Part shown: positions 11,646 to 24,424 of the stretch, in pieces
Layout of the letters: each line of letters opens with the position of its first letter
Numbering within the stretch: position 1 is the first letter of the stretch
Assembly: GCA_951640195.1 (NCBI GenBank)
Contig: CATOCQ010000001.1
Coordinates: 1 to 64,000, forward strand
Source of the DNA: Porpolomopsis calyptriformis
Taxonomy: Eukaryota; Basidiomycota; Agaricomycetes; Agaricales; Hygrophoraceae
Length of the DNA: 64,000 nt
Direction of reading: 5' to 3'
Position numbers and translations under genes: made by a program
The notes under the pieces: model-generated
Database searches by the model: none
What the model saw: the letters and a program-made list of their open reading frames with translations, nothing else
What the model was told of the DNA's origin: nothing

Positions 11646-14600
11646 ATGGCAAACCAGGCAAATGAAGGTGCAGATTATGACAGTGATATAGATAGGATCA
11701 TAGCTATGTCCTCACTAGCCAAGGTAAGCCTATCCCTAGTAGTTATGTATCTAATTCGATTCACACAATTAAATCATTACGAGGCTAATAAAACCATAAT
11801 AAACCAGGAAGGGGATTCGACTTCTAGTGGTTCAGATGATAGTGATATACGTAATATCCTGAATATGCCTTGTGCAGAGAAGATGCCAATGCCAATACCG
11901 ATGCTAGGAGAAAAACATATGCCTTCCAAAAAACATATATTAATCAACAAAAAGCCAGTATACTCAGTAAGTGTATATCTGTTTTCAAGGTTAAAGTGCT
12001 CACATTATTACAGACAACGTTAATTAGCCTAAATCATCTTAACATCCAGAATTCGGATCAGCAATATATATCGATACCTCCATTGGCTCCCTTAGGTCCC
12101 CAGCCAGGTCCTTCAAGGGTCCAAAACGCAATAAGTAGAAAGGATAATGACGCTGTATGTCTCAATTAACCTATGACAATAATAACTTACATTTATTTAT
12201 TTTCCAGGTGGCGAAAGCATGGTATGTATTTTAAGAGAAATCATAAGATACTTGCGTATTAATACTGGTTAGGTTTAGTGATTATAGCTCTCCTTCAGAG
12301 CCTTCGGTGGATATTAGAAGGAACAACTCGCGATTTGAAACCAGACACCGGTGAATAAATCTATCATTCGAAATGTTAGGTTAAATACTAAACTTTTAGA
12401 AGCTCAACAAGCCGATCATCGTCGCCAGCTAGCAATAACGGATCAGATTTCATTGGATCCAGTGAAAGTGACAGCGCTCATTCTCATTTACTAGCAAAAA
12501 ATGCCATTCGATTGAATCTACCACGATCTGAGCAAGAGCTTTTTATAGGTATGTTCTTATATTATTGGTGGTGATTAGACTCATTAAGGATATTAGACAC
12601 GAAGCTAGCAGATCCAAGGATATGGGCTTCAGCTTGTCAATCATTGGGATCTGCTAAGCCTGGAAACCACCTGGATCACGCGGTCATAGAAATTTACCTT
12701 TTGAAATCATGGTATATGTCCATTCAACCCCAGATGCCATCTCAGAGATATTCCTACTATCTAGACTCGGAAACGGTGAGCAGGGTAATAAGAGAAGAAG
12801 AAGACATCCTGTCTACCGAAATCCATAAAACTCTCCTTCTTCCACCTCACGTTGCTATCCCGAAAAAGCCTGTGTTATTTTTCCCTCCACTATCATGGCA
12901 ATCTTCTGCAACCCAAAGGCTAGCTTTATTTGATTACCAGCAGGAGAAGGTTCTTGTTTTTAGCCATGGAGCTCCACTCGAAACCAATATGTACTCAGAT
13001 TGGACGGAGTGGAATGGCAACTACTATTGGAGGGCTATTGCTAATGTGTTTGGGTGGATCCTGGGTAGTGAGTTGGATGAGCGAGGTCCCCAAGTAATCG
13101 AACCGAATTGGAATACGGTGAAAATCTCGTTTCTATACAGAAGAAGCATATTCATATACATATTTCAACAGAGTGAGGCCGACACTGGTTCCTGGATGGC
13201 ATCGCTTTGCCAAGAAATCTTTGATAATGGTTGGATGTATTCCACAGACATTAACCAACACCCACTTGCACCCAAATTGCAATGTGTTCATGCGATGCGA
13301 GAGAGAATATTTCTCACTGCGCTTCAAACTGTACAAAAATCATATGACTTCTGGAACAAGACTCAGACCCTGCTTCGGTATTCCATGGAACCCAATTCTG
13401 AGGTTGTGAATGATATGAAGGCTGGGCTTTTAAAATTCAAGCGTTTCGAGGTAATAGCACTTGCGCTTGCAACTGCTCGTATGAAGTGTGAGTATTATCT
13501 CATTCCGATTACCTGTGATAATCAATCTAAAGAGGCTACCTATATTAATCAACTAGGCCATCTTCTGGATAGTCACGACAAGGATGGCAATGCCAGCAAT
13601 GACGACAACAATCACAATGATGATGACAATGACAATGACAATGATGACAACGATGATGATTCCATTGTAATCAACCTACCACCTCAGCCTTCCAGAAGGT
13701 CTCTACCTGAAATCCAACTTCCAGAGGTTGAGCTAAATGGGAATGGGGGTGAAGAAGCATTAGCAACAAGCGTTGATGAGCGGCCTTTTGATGACTACGA
13801 ATCAGCTATGTTGGTTTGCTCCGAGGATCAAGCTGATATCATTCCAAACACGTGGACCTTTGACACCAATGGAATGCTTGTATTGGGCAAGCACTGGAGT
13901 ATCTGGAGGGATAGAGGCTATAGGTTGCAGGCCGATTTTTTCTCTATGTTCAATAACCAGGAACCGGTTCTCCTCAATGACCACCTTCTTCCACACTGGG
14001 ATTCAAGTGATCAAGCAAGTGGATGTTTACCATCATCTCCAGTTGCATACCCATCCTCGTTATCTTCTCATTCTTCTGAGGTGCTGAATTCCCTACCAGC
14101 TATGGACAACCCAGATGTGACTGTGATGGGTGCTCAGGATATGTTGGATGAGGCGGGAGGGGTGGAAGGGACATCAGAGAGCCAGGGTGTGTTTGTAAAA
14201 GGTAAAGCACGCAACAACAAATTCATCTACTTCGACTTGGAGAAGGATAGAGTAAACCTGGACGATGAAGAAGTGTCAGTGTCGGTGGATATCGACAGCG
14301 TCATATGGGTCACGCATAAACCACAGTTCATTGGTCCAATCAATATTCACCTTCTTCCACTGTTAGACGACAAACCTCCATTCTCTATCAACAATCATGT
14401 CTATGTCCAGGTTCTACAACCACCTACCACTCGAAATCCTAGGCAGAGGTCTAAAAGGTATCCACTTAGTGCCTTGCCACATACCCATTTCGGGCAGATG
14501 GGTCAAGGATCAGGCCAATTTAACACCTACGTCTTCTTCCCTCGTATGATTAGGAAAGACCCAGGAATGCATAGAATGACTACTCTGATGCCAAGGGAGG

Positions 14601-17013
14601 TACAGGAGTTGTGGTTCTCACAAGTGATCATGCCTGCTCTGCCAGTGGTTTTAGCCAACTACACCGGAATTATGGAGTATCTTCCTACAAGCGTCAGTAA
14701 TCTCCAATGGAAAATAGGGACAAGACGTACGACCAAGACCATTCCCCTCACACCTGAAGCATTTTCTTCCATGCGAACCACTCTCTGCGACATCATAAAT
14801 AACCAGCCCGATCTCCTAGGCCGATTCGGGTCCTTTTTCTTTGTTGTAGATGCTCGAGGTATCAAACTGCTCTCTAAGCAGCACCACCCAACCGAGAATA
14901 TATATCAGGCACTCTGTTCGATGATTCCTAACATGGACTGGGATTATATGAAGGACCGATCGCATGGAGAACTCTTGCTTGATCTTGGGATTTCATACCA
15001 TCCTCCTTCTAGGGAGGATCAGGAGCCATTGGTAGGGCTGTGGAGGTTAGATAGGATCGACGACTCGTACGACCTTATGGGGATGAAAAAAGGAATGACC
15101 CATTATACTGCCATGTTTGGAGCTTATGGAGGGAGACAGGCTGAAACCAAGTTGAAGAAAAGTCGGCTTGTACACCTTTGCTTCCGATCCAGCTACAACC
15201 TTTGCTTTGAGGTGGTGCGACTTCCTGGCCAAACGAACTACCTATGTGATGACTGTGATGCAGTCAAGACAAATGACCGATTCATGACTAGCTGTGATCA
15301 CTGGAAAAAGCTGTTTCAATCTTCTCAAATCCAGTCATTCGGTGTTAGAGAAGAAGTTAGAGGGAGTGGGTTAGCCATTATAAAGCTTCTTGATGTAGCA
15401 TCTGAAAAGGTAAGCAGCGAAATAACTGCAAACTAGAAATGTCTAATGATTGCCAGGCACAAGACTATACGTCGTCTGACCCTATCATTTGGATCAAGTC
15501 GAGCCTCTTTTTCAAGTTGTTGGCAAGAAGGCTAGCAGAGTTTCAAAACGTCCAACTACACCTTTCACGAAATCGACCAAGCAACTATGGGATGATGGCT
15601 ACGCTTATCATCCACCTGATTAAGCACACCATGGTCACGCCAAGGATAAAGCACACATTCTTGAATGATGTGTTGCGAGACCTTCGTTTCAGTTCGATAA
15701 TGTGGAGGTTCGGAATGTTCTTTCTTCACGACCTCAAGTTGAAGAAAGGAGTGCTATCTCTAAGAGAACTACCGGAGGAGGATCCAGCTGAGGTTATCCA
15801 AGCGTATGGACAGTCCTTGAAGAAGCCACAGGCAACTCAAGCCAACCAGCCATATCACCTTATTCAAATGTATCAGCAAGATGCGTGCCCTTGGGGTCCT
15901 GATCCATCTTGGTCAAGAATTCAGAAACTGTTGGAAACCGAGCCAGAGATTTTCCTTAGGGAATGGAGGTTGGATGATGACTGGGAAGCTCCTGAACTGC
16001 TTTACACAAAGCTGTTGTTTGTTGAGTTCACGCATCAGCTGTGGCTAAGTCTGGCAGAGCAGTTTGCATCAGCAGGTGTTTTACCCAAGCCAACCACAGT
16101 TCAGGAAGCAATGGAGACTTGGACGGTACCTGCGATTCAGCATATCATAGGCATTGACCATTGCCGATTCCTTCCTTCGAGCTGTGGCCTTAAAGGAAAG
16201 CTTCCTTTGAGTCACTCCCATGATCTATCATTTTCAGCACGTTGGGCAACCTTCTTCCCTGAACAAACTATCCAGATCCCAGAGAATTCAGTCTGGAAAC
16301 CATACACCCAGCCTGGAGGATATATCTCCACTTACTACCAATATCTTGTGGATTGGGATATGGATGAAGGTGATCAGCTCTGCCGTGAATTGGACAATAT
16401 ATTTGGCCAGTTACAATGCCTTCCTGTAGGTGGCCTATCGAATAAAAAGGGGAAACAAGTCATATGGGGGATGAAATCAGGCAAGATCAACTTTATTTCG
16501 AATTCAAAGTTCTATCGGATTGAAGAAATTGGGAAAGAGGTGGCTGCGCGTCCACGAACTCAGGTCCTAAAAAGGCCTCATGCTTCAAAGAATATACTTC
16601 AGAGACGACTAGATGAAACCTTGGGGAGATCGATAAAACCACCTATTCGGAGCCGAAAGTCTGCCAAAATCTACCAAAAACGAAAGCCTCCTGTGAGACA
16701 GAAAGCAGACAACAATCCTTCAGGTTCAGAGAGCGGGAAAGAGCAACAGGTTAGGGTTACTCGCTCAAAGGCCAAGGCTGCCCAGAAAGACGAGGGAAGA
16801 AAGGGGGTGAGTGGTGTGCGGATAACTCGGTCAAGAATGAACGCTGCTAGGAAAGATGCGGAGAGAGAAGATTCAGGTTCAGGAAGACATATAGTAGGTA
16901 GATCTCAGTCAAGAGTCAAGGCTGCTAGGGAACGGGCAGATTTAGAGTCTGATTCCGATTCCGATTCATTAGAGTACACAGATGAGCCAGGATCAGAGCA
17001 ATCTAGTAGCTAA
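11646..17013 (+). CDS. 1,650-residue protein of unknown function
   Basis: Eight exons (11,646-11,723; 11,808-11,966; 12,050-12,154; 12,208-12,221; 12,273-12,350; 12,400-12,548; 12,597-15,409; 15,457-17,013) sum to 4,953 nt with the frame kept throughout, including a 14-nt exon and a 47-nt intron that joins two long frames. Residues ~1-190 are acidic and Ser-rich. A middle part has PVLFFPPLSWQ, RLALFDYQQEKVLVFS and QQSEADTGSWMASLCQ, which weakly recalls the Ulp1/C48 protease core with the catalytic Cys replaced by Thr. An Asp/Asn-rich stretch (13,590-13,660) follows. The last ~150 residues are basic, with three repeats of VTRSKAKAAQK type. Large proteins of this kind occur in mobile regions of mushrooms. 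I cannot name the family. Confidence 0.8.
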
Positions 17014-17079
17014 TGTATCGATTTGAAGATTATATATTCACAGGTCTATTCTACCTATATGTGTTACACTGCTCATTGT

Positions 17080-18950
17080 GGTACCCCAATCAGTCTGCCC
17101 ATGGGGATGTGGTTATTCTGGGATGTTATCACACTAATGCTATTGATTGAACATAACATGCTGATGGTTAGAGAGCTCGGTGAGAAGTTGAAGGTATAAC
17201 CTCTGATACCTCTTGCATGCTAATTACGGTACCCCAATTATTCCACACATGAGGATTGGACTACTCCTGATGTTTGTAGCACCAATGCTATTGATTGAAC
17301 ATAAAATCCTGATGCTTAGAGGGCTCTCTGATAAGTTGAAGGTATACCCTCCCATACCTGTTGTATACTTATTGCGGCACCCTAGTTAATCCACACATGA
17401 TGATTGAACTATTCCTAACCTTTGTAATACTCATGCTATTGATTGAACATAAAATCCTGATACTCGGAGAGCTCTGTGATAAGTTGAAGGTATATCATCC
17501 GATACTTCTTACATACTATACCCCAATCATTCCACACATGAGGATTAGACTACTCCTGACCTTTGTAACACTAATGCTGTTGATTTAACATAAAATCCCG
17601 ATGCTTAGAGAGCTCTCTGATAAGTTAAAGGTATACCACCCCATGATATCTTATATACTTATTGCGGCACCCTAGTCAATCCATACACGAGGATTAGACT
17701 ATTCCCAATGTTTATAACACTAATGCTATTGATTGAACATGAAATCCTGATGCTCAGAGAGCTCTGTGATAACTTGAAGGTATACCCCCCCCTACCTCCT
17801 GTATACTTCTTGCGGCACCCCAGTCTATCTACACATGATGATTGGACTATTCCCAATGTTTGTAACACAGGTGCTATTGATTGAACATGAAATCCTGATG
17901 CTCAGAGAGCTCTGTGATAAGTTAGAGATATACCCCCCTATACCCCTTATATAGCTTATTGCAGTGCCTCATTCTGTCCATATATTGTCATTCCGAGCAT
18001 CTGTAACACTGGTGCTATTGATTGAACATGAAATTGTGATGTTTAAAGAGGTCTGTGATAAGTTGGAGATATACTCCCCCATACCCCTTATATAGCTTAT
18101 TGCAGTACCTCATTCTGACCATATATTGTTATTCCGAGCATCTATAACACTGGTGCTATTGATTGAACATGAAATTGTGATGTTTAAAGAGGTCTGTGAT
18201 AAGTTGGAGATATACTCCCTCATACCCTTTATATACCTTATTGGAGTGCCTTATTCTACCCATATATTGTTATTCCGAGCATCTATGACACTAGTGCTAT
18301 TGATTGAACATGAAATTATGATGTTTAAAGATGTCTGTAATAAGTTGGAGATATACCCCCCCATACCCCTTATATAACTGATTGCGGTACCCCAAATGGT
18401 CTATAACTTAGGATTTTTGTATTCCCCACCTCTATGACACTGGGGCTATTGATTGAATATAAAACCCAGGTTTTTAAAGACCTCTGTAATAAGTTGGAGA
18501 TATACCCCCCCATACCCCTTATATAGCTTATTGCGGTACCTTATTCTGCCTATACATCAGGATTTTGTTATTCCGAGCCTCTATGACACTACTGCTATCG
18601 ATTGAACATGAAATCCTGATTTTTAAAGAGCTCTGTGATAAGTTGGAGATATACCCCCCATACCCCTTATATAGCTTATTGCGGTACCCCAAATGGTCTA
18701 TAAATCAGGATTTTTGTATTCCCAGTATCTGTGACACTAGTGCTATCGATTGAACATAAAATCCTGATTTTTAAAGAGCTCTGTGATAAGTTGGAGATAT
18801 ACCCCCCCATACCCCTTATATCACTGATTGCGGTACCCCAAATGGTCCATAAATCGGGATTTTTGTATTCCCCACCTCTATGACACTGGGGCTATCGATT
18901 GAATATGAAACCCCGATTTTTAGAGCAGTCTATAGCTACTTATACTTATG
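17080..18950 (+). repeat. Array of ~12 tandem 145-bp repeats
   Basis: Each unit contains GATTGAACAT, an AAATCCTGATTTTTAAAGA-like block, GATAAGTTGGAGATATAC, a C-tract with CCATACCCCTTATATA, and GCGGTACCCCA. The GATAAGTTG block occurs at about 17,192, 17,330, 17,480, 17,622, 17,770, 17,917, 18,056, 18,198, 18,340, 18,488, 18,637 and 18,785, that is every 138-150 bp. Units also hold the inverse motif AATCAGGATTT, so each unit has an internal inverted pair. The array begins directly after the stop of the 1,650-residue gene. Confidence 0.9.
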
Positions 18951-19266
18951 CCTCCTCCTAAAACCTTACTATCTTCCACCACAACATACCAAATGCTCTA
19001 AAAATCGGAATTTTCTGTGGGCCCACCATTAGTTCACTGTGCCTATCGAATGGACATGAAATTGTGATTTATAGAGTGCAATACAATAGCTGGGCTGCAT
19101 AATGGTATAAATGGAGTGTTTTACATATATCTCAAGAATGGGACCGCCGATTTTTTTAATTTATGGCTTAAACTGATTGTATTGGGATGCCCTAACGATC
19201 CCCCAAAGAATTTTGAATTAATTTTGTGCCAGCATTTTGGTCATTTTGTTGATAATGGGTCCCTGA
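18951..19266 (+). mobile_element. Terminal segment of repeat-array element, left copy
   Basis: After the last array unit a non-repeated ~315-bp segment ends at GATAATGGGTCCCTGA (19,251-19,266). The same segment with the same end occurs in inverted orientation at 44,308-44,630; sequences beyond the end differ in the two places. This is what a transposon terminus, or the inner edge of a long inverted repeat, looks like. The segment abuts the broken 3' end of the Plavaka transposase. Confidence 0.7.
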
Positions 19267-19299
19267 AGGATGAACGGAATGGAGACTAATCAAGTATGA

Positions 19300-20843
19300 C
19301 TAAAAGGAAAAAGGAAAAAGTGTCCGTGACACATGCATAAGATCCTGCTTGAGCTGGGTAAGAACAGTGGCAGTTGCGCTTTTCGCAAATAAGTTGCGGT
19401 ACACATCTTGTATCGTATCAGGTAACTGAAAGACGATATGTTACACAGTTATGAAATATGAATAAAAAACTTACTGTAGGGATATAAGCAAGATAGTTAG
19501 CCGAGAATGAGGTCGGCTTGCTGCGGATGTACTTGGAGATGTTGCCGAAGAAGATGTAGATTGGCCAGAGGGATGCTGTCCCAAAGCTGGCAAGGTGGGT
19601 GGAGTTGGAGTAGGGCATCAGAGCAGCTATGACATTTTCAAGAGGGGGGTCATCATAGCGATGTTCAGATTGGACCTTCTTGTGTTCAGATATGAAGGCG
19701 TCGGTATTGTAAACTTCGCTATAAGCACACTCGGGTGGTTCACCATCAGACTTCTTCCGAAAGAGTTTGAAAGGGGTGAGATGAAAATTAATAGAATCAG
19801 CTTGCTGGCATGCTGAGACTACAACCTGCGTGAGCTTTCGATACCAGATCCCGTCAACTTCAAATTCTGGTGCGTGGAGTTCCGATGTATGTTTGACCTT
19901 CTCAGCAGGTAAACGGATCTTGACAGATCCCTTGGTCCAGCCGTCCTTCGCAGCAAATTCTGACGTGTTCAGATCTTCATATTCATCCAAGCTCTTGAGT
20001 GATTTTGTAGCATTGAATCCCTGGAGTTCATCTATCTTGAAATCTCCAGCAAGAAGAACATCGTCCACAAGCGTTTGAAGATCAGCAACAGACTTCGTAA
20101 GGGATCCATTGTAGAACCAATCCATGAGACGAAAAACAGTCGCATTGAGAAATGACCCGAACATATTAGTATTTGGTGGATACGAGACAGAGTGCGGGGG
20201 GGTGGTATTATCACAAAGACTGTCAAAGGAAGTAGCCTCGTCTGGGTCGTGGGATGGTAGAATATCGTAGACACGATAGAAACCAAATCGATTTGGCTCT
20301 GTTTCAAGAATGTGCATGTCTAGATCTTCACTGGGTGGGGATGGCGACCCAGGCTGTGAAGCAACTGGGGAATCCAGAGTGGGAGATGGTGCACTATTTT
20401 GCACTGGACGTATGGGTTCTGGCATATGTGGAAGTGGGCATAATTGGGATGGTAAAAAATCATCATAGCGGCGTGGAAACCTCCGCTGACGTCCAGAGGT
20501 TGTGGGTAGTGGTCTATACGCCTCAGGTGGGTCTGGTAAATCTATATTGACATCCATAGAGTGTGTCTATAAGTACAAATTATTAGTACAATACAAAATA
20601 AATGAGTACTTGATGAGATCAAAGTCATACGTCAAGTCCAGTAGAAATATCCTCCCCCTCCTGCTGCCGCCGCTCTTCTGCAACATCCCCTGCAAGCCTA
20701 CGGGCAACCTTCGCAGCTGTTGCACGCTCAATTCCCTCCAAGAGGCGGACATTCCCAACTCGTGCTTGTTTACAGGATGCACGATGTCTTGAGAGTCCAT
20801 GATTATTCTTGAAGGTAGCATGACAAGATGGACATAGAACCAT
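19300..20843 (-). pseudogene. Plavaka-type transposase, 3' truncated
   Basis: Start at ATG 20,841-20,843 with an N-terminal C2H2 finger (CPSCHATFKNNHGLSRH). A 64-nt intron (20,567-20,630) leads to the long exon, which ends with the Plavaka signature: EVYNTDAFISEHKKVQ, NVIAALMPYSNSTHLASFG, WPIYIFFGNISKYIR and ANYLAYIPT. A further intron leads to LPDTIQDVYRNLF and QLKQDLMH, then a stop at 19,300. Complete Plavaka proteins (CACTA-like DNA transposases of fungi) continue for several hundred residues with the catalytic core, absent here. The break lies 34 bp from the repeat-array terminus. The start is 190 bp from, and divergent to, the DUF6698-like gene. Confidence 0.75.
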
Positions 20844-21033
20844 AAGAATTATGAGGGACAGAAGTAGCAAATGAAGGGAGATCGTAGGCATCGATGAGCA
20901 CGATGAGCGCAAAAACCGTGAGAAATTAGACTTGGGCGTTTTACTTCCAGGCGTTTTACTTCCACACTTATCATGACGTATCTCTGTGCTTCTTTCTTCC
21001 GCACCTCCATCTGCCCCTCTCCCTTTGCTTGCT

Positions 21034-22563
21034 ATGCCCACAAATGACTGTGACAACTCTGACCACGAAAGCCATGGAGGAAATGAGGTTTCAACACGGC
21101 TGAAAAGGACATTATCTGACGATTTAGAATCCAAGTCTCGTAAGAAATCAAGGTGAGTCAACACAGACCTCTGAGCTGGGCAACTTAGAGTTTATTTTGT
21201 AGGATGTCACCGCTTGACCCTTACCTGAAAGTTGCGAAATGGATTGGAAGAACCGAAGACCCGTTCATGAGTTTTATTCAAGTTTTTTATGCAGGTATGG
21301 CAGCACACGGAGCTGAGCTTTCAGATGAGCCATACGATGATGGGTACGTGTCTGTCTTCTCAAGAACATGCACTAACATTTTATTATCACAGCATTACCC
21401 AAGAACAATGTCAAGATTTGCAACGTATCTTCAATATCATTCTCAAGAAAGTTCCCTTGTTTGAAACGCACTGTCGAAAATTCAAGTCTCAACCACAGCA
21501 ACTAGACGAGCTTGCGAAAACAGTATAGTCTACTCGTTTACACATTCCTAGTATTACTGACATGTTTGCTTCCACAGATGACCCGGGCTGTTGGTAGCGC
21601 ACAGTCAGACGATGTACGCAGCCTGCGTGATACTAGTCTTACCTACGCTGCCCTCAGCCTGGACAAGAAGGTCCTTGAACCCATCATTGAGCCAAGTAGC
21701 GATAAGGCGACATCCCGGGGTTTCAAACACCCCATGCTGGGCTTTTTGCTTTGTCCGCTAAAATACATCAATGTGTTTGAGGGCGATCGCTTAGGGTGAG
21801 TCTTATGTCTATCTATTCAATATACGTTAATTGACATACATGATTTAGCACGCTAAAAAAGCTAGAAGATGGATGCTTAGTTGTATCTCACGACGACATG
21901 CCTGTATTCTTATACAACTACAGCATGTATAATCCTAGCGACCTAGAGCAAGGACTGTTGCGAGGTCCTTATCTCGTTCGTGTGAGTACATCTACTTGAC
22001 TACTAAACCATTGCTCATTGTACACTCTAGATATGGCGTCATATTTTTCAGGGACCGTCCGCTGCCATGCTCGTGTCAAAACCCAAGGCCAAGGCTGGCC
22101 AAGCAAAGTTGAACAATATGGAGCGAGTTACTCCAAGATCGATCGCATATGCTGCAGTTCAGGTACATTATTGATCAATATAATTAAGCTAGAACTACTG
22201 ATCTATACTTATTGTCTAGGCACATTGGGCTATTTGCGTGCAAGATGACTGGAGGCTAGACGATGGCAAGTTCGACAAGGAAATGTTTTTCAAGAATATC
22301 GTCAAACTCTTTGAGCTGAACCCTGAGGATGAATGGTGTGTGGACACAATAAAATGGTGGAACAAGTGAGTACCTGCTACTATATTTCTATTGCTAAATT
22401 ATACTGGCCCAATAGCACTGTTTTTGGACCTCTATCTCAACCTCAAGACGATATGATCTCTCCCTCAATTGCAAGCTCAACCTCCGATTTTTCAAGCATC
22501 CTCGCTCGCCGTCATGCCCGCATCGCCAACAAAGACCACACCCCCGCACCTCCCGCCTGTTAA
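21034..22563 (+). CDS. DUF6698-like Agaricomycete protein
   Basis: Eight exons keep frame from ATG 21,034-21,036 to TAA 22,561-22,563. N-terminal NDCDNSDHESHGG is acidic, then a basic KSRKKSR patch, then a folded region: LDPYLKVAKWIGR, LQRIFNIILKKVP, TRAVGSAQSDDVRSLR, HPMLGFLLCPLKYI, GLLRGPYLVRIWRHIFQGPS, NNMERVTPRSIAYAAVQ and AHWAICVQDDWRLDDGKFD. This pattern matches a family expanded in mushrooms that I recall as DUF6698; function is unknown. A second, fragmentary member is at 47,400-47,760. A Pro-rich open frame to 23,159 with a basic KASKGKGRRRN end may once have been its C-terminus. Confidence 0.7.
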
Positions 22564-23159
22564 GAATTGCACTGGGAATGTGCGCATCTTGGCAACGGCT
22601 CAGACCACTGAGCCAAAACATCGCAGAACTGGACTTACCCAGTTCGGTTGTTCCCAGTATATATACCAAGTTACACGTGACTGGCTGGAATCTGCTCGAC
22701 GTGCATGAGAGACGGCCACAGGCGCGCTCGATCTCATGTCTCGAATTTCAGATCCGTGACACCGCCCCATCTCCCACACCTCCTGCCCCATCTCCCGCCC
22801 CATCTCCCACACCTCCCGCATTGCCCCCTCCAGAACCTCAACTGCCCATGGGCACTGGTGAAGCTGACCGTCAGCCTCATACTGACCATTGGTCCATCGA
22901 CCCTGCCCTTTCAAGCTTGCAGACCAGGGCATCAGTGCCTACTACCGGGTCCAGGCGTCCCTTCATCCCACCCGCGCGTTGGCTGTTGTCCCCCATCCCC
23001 ACTCCACGCGTCAACCAGGACCTCTTTTCTGGAAGCCCTCTTTCCAATGCATCACAGGAAGATCCTGTTCCCTCACCCGCCGCACCTTCTAAATGTCCTC
23101 AAGCCAAAACTAAACCGACTTCCAAGGCCTCAAAGGGCAAAGGACGTCGACGGAACTGA
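22564..23159 (+). other. Proline-rich open frame, possible detached C-terminus
   Basis: From about 22,740 to 23,159 a frame with Pro/Ser/Ala repeats (APSPTPPAPSP) and a basic tail is open, but in a different phase from the DUF6698-like gene that stops at 22,563. No GT-AG pair joins them in frame. The ~190 bp between the stop and the repeats may be an insertion or a decayed intron. Confidence 0.3.
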
Positions 23160-23639
23160 TATTGAGCCTTTATTTTTTTTCTCGCATCCCCTTGCTGATT
23201 CGCAGTTGTATCGATCCATGTTTTCTGCCGCTTACGTTCTCTGAATCGCGCCTTTCCCTCGCTTTCGTCGATTACGCATGTCCCAACCTTTTCTCGTGTC
23301 GCACTCTGGACTTAGCATCGTATTGGTATCGTGTGTATTCGTTAGATACTCGGACTAATAAAAACATCTTGTACCTTGCAAGGAATGGTGCGAACTAAAT
23401 GAATTGATCATACAATGCAATATAAACATGTAACATAATGGGTGAGAATACCCTGTTCTCGCAAACTGACCAGGTTAGTCGAACCTGGCCTACAAAAGAT
23501 GTGGGGGTTTTGTATTACAAGGTGGGGGTCTTCCAGGTGGTCCAGGTGGACAATACCTGGCAAGGTCCGACCAGGTAAACTTCTCCGACTTTTGCTGATG
23601 GTTAGGAATTGGGTGTTAATAGGAGGGGAGGGAGTACTG
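23160..23639. other. Intergenic, 3' region of upstream gene
   Basis: No supported gene. Contains the junction at which the MFS remnant loses homology (about 23,640). Confidence 0.4.
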
Positions 23640-24083
23640 AAATAAAATAAGTTTGAGAGTCGGAGGACGTGAGAGCGTCCATAGAGTTCGGATAGGGGAC
23701 CTAGGAAGAGTGGACCGATGGCTTTGGGGGGGAGTGAGAGGAAGAAGGGGAGGGAGGGGGGCACGGACCATAAGCAAGAATGAATACAGAAGTCATCATT
23801 GCGACAAGTACATTATTTGTGACACCGAACTGTCTTGCGATTTGATCGCTGGCAGGTGCGGTGATGGCGGAGGATACGGGGGATATGAATGTGAAGGAGG
23901 ATACAATGATGGCTATAACCCATTTTTGTCTACGAGTCCAACTAGAGAAGTTGAGTAGGGAGTGAGGGGGGGTTGTGTGTGTGGAACGTACTTCAGAGGG
24001 TTTGTCGGGTCATCCTGGCCATCCCAGTCGACGATGATGGGGGAGGGGGGGTGATCAGGAAGGGGGGGGGAATGGTCGGGCAT
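23640..24083 (-). pseudogene. MFS transporter, N-terminal fragment
   Basis: From ATG 24,081-24,083 three exons read VDWDGQDDPTNPLN, WTRRQKWVIAIIVSSFTFI, SSAITAPASDQIARQFGV, MMTSVFILAYA and IGPLFLGPLSELYGR, the start and the first membrane segments plus the conserved loop of a 12-helix DHA1-type major facilitator (polyamine/drug exporter group). After LSNLFYF homology stops at about 23,640. The remaining ~10 helices are absent, so this is a relic. The first intron is 53 nt; the second is a 47-nt C-rich intron. Confidence 0.75.
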
Positions 24084-24424
24084 GGGTGGGAGGGAGTGGG
24101 AGGTGTGAAAGGAGTGAGTTGGGATGTATTACATATTATAACAGCAAGGTACATTGGGAAATACCGAGGTAGCCGGGAAGGGATTAGATGGGATGGTCCG
24201 GGTCATAGCTGTCCAAGTAAAGTTGACCGATAGCCTTCTGTGGACATTGGAAAGGATGGAATATGGCTGAAAGGGACACTGAGGGGTGTTGACGGAGGGA
24301 ATGAGATTAGACAAAAATGGGTTACAGCAGTCACCGTATCCTCCTTCAAGATAACCAAATGAAAGTCCGACAGTGAGTCCGACTCGAGTTGCTCACCTAA
24401 TCATCAACGAGTAGTAGCATTGAC

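Noticed and set aside
8928..19266. Helitron for the array-bearing element
   Set aside because: The two copies of the TCAGGG terminus are preceded by different bases (A in one, T in the other), not the constant A of Helitron targets. No CTRR hairpin end and no Rep/helicase gene were seen.
22578..23159. Separate proline-rich gene
   Set aside because: No own promoter or start context and no motif; better seen as a detached tail of the preceding gene, reported with low confidence.
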